Shown in pieces: positions 1 through 6,511 of a stretch of DNA of 23,706 nucleotides (its first letter is position 1; the number at the start of each line of letters is the position of its first letter). The notes beneath the pieces are model-generated. The model searched no databases, was not told the origin of the DNA, and saw only the letters and a list, made by a program, of their open reading frames with translations. This stretch comes from a virus, in IMG/VR virus record IMGVR_UViG_3300020057_000154, positions 1-23,706 of that record, one strand, 5' to 3'. A program made the position numbers and the translations under genes.

Positions 1-49
1 AATTTATTGGACGTATATTCCCTAATTCCTTACGAGCCGGGCGTGCCTA

Positions 50-655
50 GTGCCGCGTGAAAAGGCCAAGGTGGGAACCGTTCGTGGGGTGCACATCTCC
101 GCTGAGGAGTTGTCGGCCCTGTTCAACGTCAGCCGGGACACGGTGGCCCGGTATGTCCGGGATGATCAGATGCCGAAGTCGTCCTGGGGGAAGTATCCGG
201 TGTGGGACTGCGTCCAGTGGTTCATCAATCGGGCGGCGGGGCAGGGCACGGGCGCTGGGCAGCTGGAGGACGCGCGGAAGCGGCTGCTGGAGGAGCAGAT
301 CAGGCGGGCGCACATGGACAATGAGAAGGAGCGCGGTCAGCTGCTGGACTTGGAGTCGGTGCGGGTGGCGGTCAGTGCGGCGATGGCGGATATAGCGACC
401 CAGATGCGCGGTTTGGCGGCCCGGAACGCGGCGCGGTTGGCGGCTTTGGACGATCCCCAGACGATTCAGAGGGTACTGACTGATGAGATTCGACACGTCC
501 TTGATTCCGCCAGCCGACAGGTTGCTGCTTTCGCACTTGTTCTCGCAAGTGGCGCCGATCCTGATGCCCCCACCAAGCCGAAACGCCGGGGAGTGGGCAG
601 ACGAGCACCGGATTCTGCCGCCGGGCTCACCGGAGCCGGGGCCTTGGCGGACTGA
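50..655 (+). CDS. Terminase small subunit, Nu1-like
   Basis: Probable DNA-recognition subunit of the packaging terminase. The first 65 residues (RGVHISAEELSALFNVSRDTV and the following WGKYPVWDCVQWF) look like the winged helix-turn-helix of the Nu1 family, where a short helix pair is followed by a Tyr/Trp-rich strand. Residues about 80-150 are a charged helical stretch of the kind that mediates oligomerisation. The start is GTG with no clear ribosome binding site; an in-frame GTG at 71 is an alternative. The 3' end overlaps the large-subunit gene by 173 bases in another frame, longer than usual, and the overlapped C-terminus is low in complexity. Position directly before the large terminase supports the call. 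Confidence 0.8.
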   Translation: MPREKAKVGTVRGVHISAEELSALFNVSRDTVARYVRDDQMPKSSWGKYPVWDCVQWFINRAAGQGTGAGQLEDARKRLLEEQIRRAHMDNEKERGQLLDLESVRVAVSAAMADIATQMRGLAARNAARLAALDDPQTIQRVLTDEIRHVLDSASRQVAAFALVLASGADPDAPTKPKRRGVGRRAPDSAAGLTGAGALAD

Positions 656-2405
656 TCGGGTCCCCTTCTGGAAGCCGATCTACGCGGCCGTTGCCGACCC
701 CCAATACGAGACGGTGGTTATCGTCTGCGGCAGTCAGATGTCCAAAAGCGAGGCCCTGCTGAACATTATCGGCCACCGGTTCACGGACGGCCCTTATTAC
801 CCAGCGATGTACATCGGCCCGACCGAGAAGAACGTCAGGAGCATGTCCAGAGACCGGTTCGACTCCATGCTGCGCTCGACGGCCATTTTGTGGGAGCGGC
901 TGGAGAAGGGGCACCGTAACGGGGTCTTTGAGAAGTTCATCGCCGGGGTGCGGTTTGGCTTTGCCTGGGCCGGTTCTGCTACCGAGTTGGCCTCCCACCC
1001 GTGCGGTCTGGTGCTGATGGACGAGCGGGACCGCATGGTGCTGGACGCTGACGGGGAGGGCGACCCTAAGACCCTGGCGAAAGCTCGGATGTCCAACTAC
1101 CTAGAACCGAAGATGGTTATTGCCTCGACGCCGACGGTGGAGGGGGTCTCGGTAGTCTGGAAGGACTGGGAGAGCGGGACCATGCACATGCTGGCCTGGC
1201 CCTGCCTGGGTTGCGGGAAGTTCTTCGTGCCGCACCTGAAGCTGCTGAAGTGGCCGGACAAAGCCACGCCGGACGAGGCCTTGAGGATGGCCAATGTCGT
1301 CTGCCCGTACTGCGGCCGCGAACACGTCGACCGAGAAAAGCCGAAGCTCAACGCCCTCAGTCGGTTCATACGCCACCGGTCGCTGGGGGCTAACGAGCGC
1401 AACGAGCGGGCGGTGCTGGATCATTACTGCCCCGACGAGAACCCGCAACCCAGCACCACGGCGTCTTTCTGGATGTCTGGTTTGGCCAGCCCGTGGAACG
1501 GCTTCGGGCGCATTGCTGCCGATCTGGTGGTGGCTCTTCGCGGCGGTGATCCAGAGACTATCCAGGGCGTGATCAATACCAAGGGTGGCGAGTTGTTTCG
1601 CATCAAGGGCGAAGCTCCCGCCTGGGCAGAAGTCAGCGAAAACCGGGCGGAATACGAGCCTGGGCAACCCCCGCACGGCGTCCAGGTCATCACGATGGGC
1701 GCGGACGTGCAGAAAAACGGCATTTATTACGTCATCCGCGGCTGGGGCCACATGATGGAGTCCTGGCTGCTGGATCAGGACTTTATTGCTGGGGAAACGG
1801 AATATGACGCGGTCTGGAGCGAGTTCAGGCGCCCGATCATGGATCAGTTCAATGGGATGCCGATTCGCCGGGTGTTCGTCGATTCGGGGTACCGGCCTGG
1901 CGACGAGCACCGACGCCCTGATCATGCGGTGTACACCTTCGCCCGGAGTTTCCCCGGAACGGTGTTCCCGACCAAGGGTCAGGACACCTTATCGACGCCC
2001 TACATCCCGAAGGACATCGACTACAGCTACGGCGGGAAGGTGGTCAAGGGCGGGGTGCGGCTTTACCACTTGGACACTGACTACGCTAAACGCTGGCTGC
2101 ACGCCAGGATCCGGTGGCCCAAGAATCACCCTGGCGGATTTCACCTACACCGCGCGGCGACTGAGGACTACTGCCGGCAGCTGGTGGCCGAAGAGTTGGT
2201 CATCAAGGCGAGCGGGCGACCGATGTGGATTCGCAAGTCCCGCGCAAACCACTTCCTGGACTGCGAGGTAAACGCGCTCATGGCGGCGCTATCTCTGGGC
2301 GTGCATAAACTCGCGCCGGCACCGGTGGCCGTATCCAGCGGTAAAACCGACAGCCCAGTGGCGGAAGTCAAGCGCCAAAGCCGCTACGAGCGCCGCTCTT
2401 TGTAG
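483..2405 (+). CDS. Terminase large subunit, GpA family
   Basis: Packaging ATPase and nuclease that pumps DNA into the prohead and cuts it. It has the GpA-family N-terminal signature (GEWADEHRILPPGSPEPGPW, residues 36-55), then a Walker A-like loop GSQMSKSE (83-90) and a Walker B LVLMDE (176-181). IASTPT near 213-218 is the usual coupling motif. Cysteines 241, 244, 274 and 277 form two CxxC pairs of a zinc ribbon, common in this family. The C-terminal nuclease begins near GADVQKNG (Asp about 408), with VDSGYR further on. Length (640 aa) is normal. The ATG at 483 has AGAGGG nine bases upstream; an ATG at 564 has none, so the earlier start is preferred despite the overlap. In the Walker A loop the Gly usually found before Lys is Ser; lambda gpA is also divergent here. 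Confidence 0.95.
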   Translation: MRFDTSLIPPADRLLLSHLFSQVAPILMPPPSRNAGEWADEHRILPPGSPEPGPWRTDRVPFWKPIYAAVADPQYETVVIVCGSQMSKSEALLNIIGHRFTDGPYYPAMYIGPTEKNVRSMSRDRFDSMLRSTAILWERLEKGHRNGVFEKFIAGVRFGFAWAGSATELASHPCGLVLMDERDRMVLDADGEGDPKTLAKARMSNYLEPKMVIASTPTVEGVSVVWKDWESGTMHMLAWPCLGCGKFFVPHLKLLKWPDKATPDEALRMANVVCPYCGREHVDREKPKLNALSRFIRHRSLGANERNERAVLDHYCPDENPQPSTTASFWMSGLASPWNGFGRIAADLVVALRGGDPETIQGVINTKGGELFRIKGEAPAWAEVSENRAEYEPGQPPHGVQVITMGADVQKNGIYYVIRGWGHMMESWLLDQDFIAGETEYDAVWSEFRRPIMDQFNGMPIRRVFVDSGYRPGDEHRRPDHAVYTFARSFPGTVFPTKGQDTLSTPYIPKDIDYSYGGKVVKGGVRLYHLDTDYAKRWLHARIRWPKNHPGGFHLHRAATEDYCRQLVAEELVIKASGRPMWIRKSRANHFLDCEVNALMAALSLGVHKLAPAPVAVSSGKTDSPVAEVKRQSRYERRSL

Positions 2406-2426
2406 TTATGCGCATATTCTGCGGGC

Positions 2427-2672
2427 GTGGCAACACTCGCAGAGAAGCAGGCCGAACTGGTCCTCGCGAAGGACGCGCTCAACGCAGCGCGGCTGGCCCA
2501 GTCCTATGGTCAGGGTGATCGCAGCCTCCAGCGGGCGAGCCTGAAGGACCTGGAGTCCCACGTCTCCCGGATCGCTCGGGAGGTTGACGAGCTCGCCGCT
2601 GTGGCGGCTGGTGCACGGAACCCCCTGTTTGTCACGGCCTCCTACCGGCAGCCCGGATGGGATACCGAGTGA
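2427..2672 (+). CDS. gpW/DUF6148-like head-tail connector protein
   Basis: An 81-residue, mostly helical protein starting at GTG. The central stretch QSYGQGDRSLQRASLKDLES followed by HVSRIAREVDEL matches the pattern of DUF6148/gpW-type proteins (a helix, a GQ..gdRsl turn, then a second long helix). Proteins of this kind lie between terminase and portal in lambda-type genomes; lambda gpW closes the head-tail junction. No strong ribosome binding site is visible, and the gene overlaps the portal gene by 16 bases, so coupling to the portal is likely. The family assignment rests on the short motif and the position. Confidence 0.7.
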   Translation: MATLAEKQAELVLAKDALNAARLAQSYGQGDRSLQRASLKDLESHVSRIAREVDELAAVAAGARNPLFVTASYRQPGWDTE

Positions 2673-4186
2673 AGGCGGTAGACCTTCTCGGCCTGGTCAT
2701 GCCGCGCACCGCCGCAAAGTACCTGATGGGCCGTTACCAGTTCCAGCAGGCCCAGCGGCTGTATGAGGGCGTGAGTTCGTCCCAGTACCGACCCACCATT
2801 GCCAACCGCACCAGCGGCGACGGGGTCATGAACATCGCCGGGGGCCGCCTCCGGGAGTATTCCAGGGAGCTCGAGGAGAACCACGATCTGGTGGTCTCGG
2901 TCTTTGACGATCTGGTGAACAACGCCATCGGTGAGGGGGCCCGGGTCCAGCCGATGGTGCGGATGGCTGACGGCACTCTGGCTGAGGACTTTAACGACTC
3001 CCTGGGCGAGTTGTGGACGAAGTGGGGCCAGGACCCGGAGACCACCGGTGAGTTGGCCTTTCCGAGTGTCGAGCGGCTGGTTGCTCGCTGCATGTTCCGG
3101 GACGGCGAGATCTTTGTGCAGAAGGTCATCGACGGGCGCTACCCGCACCGCACTGACCTGCGCTTGGCTTTGGAGTTGATCGAGGCTGACTTCTGCCCGT
3201 TCGACTACCAGGACATTTCTCGCAATGTCCTCCACGGGGTAGAGAACAACGCCTGGAACCGGGCGACGGCCTTTTGGCTGTGGAAGAACCACCCGGGCGA
3301 CCCGCTGAACCTGTCGATCATGCCCCGGGCCGAGGATTTGAAGCGCGTTCCGGCGTCGGACATGTTGCACATCAAGTTCAGTCGTCGCCTGCGGCAAAGG
3401 CGGGGGGTGCCGATCATTCACGCGGTCCTGAACCGGATGCGGGACGTGAAGGATTACGAAGAGTCCGAGCGGATCGCGGCCAAGGTGGCGGCGGACATGA
3501 CGGGTTTCATTAAGCGCACGGCCGAGTACAACGGGCCGACTGAAGTGAACGCCAGCGGCAATCGGGAGTTCAGCCTGCAGGCGGGGGCGATCTTCCAGCT
3601 GCAGCCGGGTGAAGATGTGGCGACGATTGCCAGCAACCGCCCGAACGCGGGACTGGAGAAGTTCCGCAACGCGATGCTCCGGGCGGTTGCTGGCGGGACG
3701 GGCACGCGGTACTCGTCGATCTCCAGGGACTATAACGGCACATACAGCGCGCAGCGGCAGGAGCTGGTTGAGGGCGCGATTGCTTACCGGGCGCACTTCG
3801 CCTATCTGGTGTCGCGGTTTCACCGGCCGGTTTACGAGCAGTTCATCGCCCAGGCCATGCTCTCGAAACAGCTGGGCCGGATTCCCCGCGGGTTGGACAT
3901 GACCACGCTGAACCGCGTGGACTTCCGCGCTCCCGCCCTCCCGTGGATCGACCCATCGAGTGAGGCGAAGGCCTACGCGACGCTGGTCGAGGCCAACCTT
4001 GAGAGCCGCGCTGAGATCATGCGTCAGCGGGGGCGCGACCCGGTGAAGGTGATCGAAGAGATCGAGGAAGAGCGGGCCTCCGGTCTGTCGGCGGTGATGA
4101 TTCAAAAGGCGGCCGCCTCGGCCACGCCAGGACAGGCCAGTGAAGATGCACAGCCGGGAGAGACCGACAGTGCGGCCGCCGCTTAA
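2657..4186 (+). CDS. Portal protein, lambda family
   Basis: Dodecameric ring at the head vertex through which DNA enters and to which the tail joins. The N-terminal region (RLREYSRELEENHDLVVSVF then DDLVNNAIGEGARVQP, residues about 65-105) is characteristic of the lambda gpB-type portal family. The later GVPIIHAVLNRMRDVKDYEE segment and YSSISRDYNGTYSAQRQELV are also typical. The length of 509 residues is normal. The last 40 residues are a charged and Ala-rich tail (GQASEDAQPGETDSAAAA). The chosen ATG overlaps the preceding gene; no good ribosome binding site is seen, and the ATG at 2699 is an alternative. In lambda a protease gene follows; here a fibre-like module intervenes. Confidence 0.93.
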   Translation: MGYRVKAVDLLGLVMPRTAAKYLMGRYQFQQAQRLYEGVSSSQYRPTIANRTSGDGVMNIAGGRLREYSRELEENHDLVVSVFDDLVNNAIGEGARVQPMVRMADGTLAEDFNDSLGELWTKWGQDPETTGELAFPSVERLVARCMFRDGEIFVQKVIDGRYPHRTDLRLALELIEADFCPFDYQDISRNVLHGVENNAWNRATAFWLWKNHPGDPLNLSIMPRAEDLKRVPASDMLHIKFSRRLRQRRGVPIIHAVLNRMRDVKDYEESERIAAKVAADMTGFIKRTAEYNGPTEVNASGNREFSLQAGAIFQLQPGEDVATIASNRPNAGLEKFRNAMLRAVAGGTGTRYSSISRDYNGTYSAQRQELVEGAIAYRAHFAYLVSRFHRPVYEQFIAQAMLSKQLGRIPRGLDMTTLNRVDFRAPALPWIDPSSEAKAYATLVEANLESRAEIMRQRGRDPVKVIEEIEEERASGLSAVMIQKAAASATPGQASEDAQPGETDSAAAA

Positions 4187-5741
4187 TCACCTGATGCTGA
4201 ATGAGGGCGCGCTGGCGGATGACTTCGCCACGATCCTGGGGTATCGCACCAGTCATGCGGGGCTGGTGCAGTCGGGGGACGTTCCCTCGTCCTTCTACGA
4301 GCCGTCGGCGTGGGCGTGGTTCGACGGTAAATCCACGCTGCTCAAGACTGCCGCTCTGACTGGCGCGAGTGCCACGGTAAATACCCATTTGTTTACCTGC
4401 TGGTTCTCGCCGGAGGGGGATAACTTGATTCTCGGTTTGTTCACGGCAAAGGAAACCGTCTCCGGGGAGTTCCCGTTTTACTCCAACCGGGTTAACGCAG
4501 TAGCCCCTAACAATCGCATGAAGATTGTTTCAAATATTGCCAACCTCTATACCACCAGCACCGAGTATGCGAATGCTGCCGCCCCGGTGAATGCCAATCG
4601 GTATTTCATGGCGGCGTGGGTCGATCAGGTGAACTTGACAGGGACCATTGCGATCTTCAGCGGGACGGCGTGGCACGTTGTCAGCGGCGTGACCGGGGCG
4701 GGGGTCGCGTGGAATTTCACGCTGGTTAATGAGATCGGCATTGGCCGCCACTTTGGTGTGGCCGGGACGCACTGGTGGGGGCGGATCGCTAACATTTGGT
4801 TCAAGCAAAACGTAACAATTGACCTGACTAATGCCGCTGCTCGCAATGCGCTGCTGGTAGACCCCGGCGCTGCTGGGAGCGGCCTGGGACTCGGAGCGCC
4901 TGAGATTTTCTTTAGTGGTGCCGCCGACAAGTACAACACGCTCACGAACGATGGCAGTGGCGGGGCCTTTAACACGTTGCTGGGCCTTGTCTCGTCCAGT
5001 CCCTACACCCAGCGGCGGGTCGCCCCGACGAATACTCAGGCGTTGAATATCGCCGCCCTGACGGGGCTGGATAGTCCGTTGACGGCGTTCACGCTGTCGG
5101 TGTGGTTCAAGTCGTCTGCCAGTCCGACTACGACGACAGTGCTGTTTGCCTTGTACGGCGGCACTGGCGTTTTGAACTTGCAGAAAAGCGCCGACGCCGC
5201 CGGGAACAGACTGCATCTAGCCATCACGGATTCCCTCAGCGCAGTCGTCACGGCTGCTGACGGGCCAGCGGCGCAAAGTACGCGCACCAGTGTTGCTGTA
5301 AATGACGCGGCACTGCACCACGCTTACATCGTCGCGAGTATCTCTGGCGATTACGTCGAGGGCTACGTTGATGGCGTTCTAGCCTTTACCAACAACCCGG
5401 TTAGCAGCGCCGGGATGGTTGACTTCTCCACCCACGTCGGCGCTCGGATCGGCGAAAGCGCCTCTGCAGCCCTCCGCTGGGTCGGGAGTATTGGGGACGT
5501 GTGGTTTGCTGATGCCATCCCTTCAAGTCACGCCACGCAAGCGGCGCGGTTGGCGCGGGCTGTTGAGATGTACAACGCCGGATCGCCGCCACTGTTGAGC
5601 GGCTTTGGGCGCGAGTGGTACGGCACGACACCACTCCTGTGCGTGGGCTTTGGGACCAATGCAGCGAGCTGGAACACCACTGCGGTCAATCTGGGCACGG
5701 GTGGGACGCTAACCACCACCGGGACGTTTGTCCTCGAATGA
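4146..5741 (+). CDS. Protein with two LamG/concanavalin-like domains (putative fibre or receptor-binding)
   Basis: About 531 residues, apparently built from two tandem copies of one unit. Each unit is a beta-rich jelly-roll-like domain: the first includes TVNTHLFTCWFSPEGDNL and ends at WWGRIANIWF; the second includes FTLSVWFKSS, HAYIVASISGDYVEGYVDGV and WVGSIGDVWF. Each is followed by a linker resembling PEIFFSGAADKYNTLTNDGS / PLLCVGFGTNAASWNTTAVN. The strand pattern and the xWFKS and GYVDG motifs are typical of LamG/concanavalin-like domains in phage fibres, which often bind glycans. No secretion signal is seen. The ATG at 4146 has AGGACAGG about nine bases upstream and overlaps the portal end; a GTG at 4140 and an ATG at 4194 are alternatives. 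The placement between portal and capsid is odd, so the product could be a head decoration rather than a tail part. Confidence 0.65.
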   Translation: MHSRERPTVRPPLNHLMLNEGALADDFATILGYRTSHAGLVQSGDVPSSFYEPSAWAWFDGKSTLLKTAALTGASATVNTHLFTCWFSPEGDNLILGLFTAKETVSGEFPFYSNRVNAVAPNNRMKIVSNIANLYTTSTEYANAAAPVNANRYFMAAWVDQVNLTGTIAIFSGTAWHVVSGVTGAGVAWNFTLVNEIGIGRHFGVAGTHWWGRIANIWFKQNVTIDLTNAAARNALLVDPGAAGSGLGLGAPEIFFSGAADKYNTLTNDGSGGAFNTLLGLVSSSPYTQRRVAPTNTQALNIAALTGLDSPLTAFTLSVWFKSSASPTTTTVLFALYGGTGVLNLQKSADAAGNRLHLAITDSLSAVVTAADGPAAQSTRTSVAVNDAALHHAYIVASISGDYVEGYVDGVLAFTNNPVSSAGMVDFSTHVGARIGESASAALRWVGSIGDVWFADAIPSSHATQAARLARAVEMYNAGSPPLLSGFGREWYGTTPLLCVGFGTNAASWNTTAVNLGTGGTLTTTGTFVLE

Positions 5742-5761
5742 AGAACGGGAGTCGCACCTAA

Positions 5762-6508
5762 ATGGCCGTTGGTAAATTCACCGACCAGCTCAACCCGATT
5801 GCCTATGCGGCAATTAACCCGGCCGCCGACCTGGACATGGTCTGGGACGACTCAGCCAACGAGCTGGCGTACATCGCGGCGGTCGAGCGGATCAAGCGGA
5901 GTCTCGGCTCGGCTGATGTGGCGTGGATGACGGCTCTGGCTTTGTCCGGGGTCGACGCCGCCGCTGACAAGTTCATGATTTTTGACAACAGCGTCACGGG
6001 CTTCCGGGCCATGACGGCTTCGGAACTGCTGAACGTCACCTTTGCTGGCGCAGCCCACAGCGGGATCACGGCGCTGGCGAACATGGCGGCTGTCGATGGT
6101 GCCGCCGATTACCTGATCGTGTTCGACAACAGCGCGCTGGGGTGGCGGAAGATTCTGGCGTCGGAGTTCATCAACCGGCTGCTGCCTTCGACCACCACCG
6201 TGGTGACTTCAACGCCCACGACCCGCACCGCTGGCGAGAGCGGCCGCCGGTTCACGAATTTCGGCGCGACTCAGATCACTGAACACGACCTGCCAGCTGG
6301 GGCGGCGGGCTTGCGGTACTCGTTCATGCGGCAGGCTGATTTCGCCGTCCGGGTTGATCCGAACGGCTCTCAGATCATCGCCGGGGGTGCAGCCGGGAAG
6401 TATCTGGAGATCACCAGCACTCGCGGCCAGGTTGATCTGGAGTGGCTGACGGACAGCGGGACTTGGGAAGTAACTGGCGGCAGCGCCGTCTTTGCCTTTG
6501 AGGCGTAA
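5762..6508 (+). CDS. Repeat-containing fibre or tailspike-adaptor protein
   Basis: A 248-residue protein with three degenerate repeats of 46-47 residues: AADLDMVWDDSANEL (from 21), AADKFMIFDNSVTGFR (from 67) and AADYLIVFDNSALGWR (from 114). The D..S turn repeat occurs in phage fibre and structural proteins. A Thr-rich linker (143-157) leads to a C-terminal beta domain (164-243) that resembles residues 37-113 of the next gene's product. This suggests the two proteins share an assembly or docking domain. It lies 20 bases after the LamG-like gene and three bases before the tailspike gene, so the three are likely co-expressed. Function is inferred from context; no enzymatic motif is seen. Confidence 0.6.
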   Translation: MAVGKFTDQLNPIAYAAINPAADLDMVWDDSANELAYIAAVERIKRSLGSADVAWMTALALSGVDAAADKFMIFDNSVTGFRAMTASELLNVTFAGAAHSGITALANMAAVDGAADYLIVFDNSALGWRKILASEFINRLLPSTTTVVTSTPTTRTAGESGRRFTNFGATQITEHDLPAGAAGLRYSFMRQADFAVRVDPNGSQIIAGGAAGKYLEITSTRGQVDLEWLTDSGTWEVTGGSAVFAFEA

Positions 6509-6511
6509 AAC

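Noticed and set aside
7-35. TTGGAC with a TTACGA-like element upstream of the small terminase as a promoter
   Set aside because: The -10 match is poor and the region is cut by the window edge; AT-richness alone is not enough.
1101-1925. A 274-codon open frame on the minus strand opposite the large terminase
   Set aside because: It lies within a well-supported terminase gene, and its composition (Arg/Pro/His-rich, no domain) suggests a shadow frame.
2642-4105. A 487-codon open frame on the minus strand opposite the portal gene
   Set aside because: It mirrors the portal gene, has no recognisable motif, and is typical of antisense frames in high-GC coding DNA.
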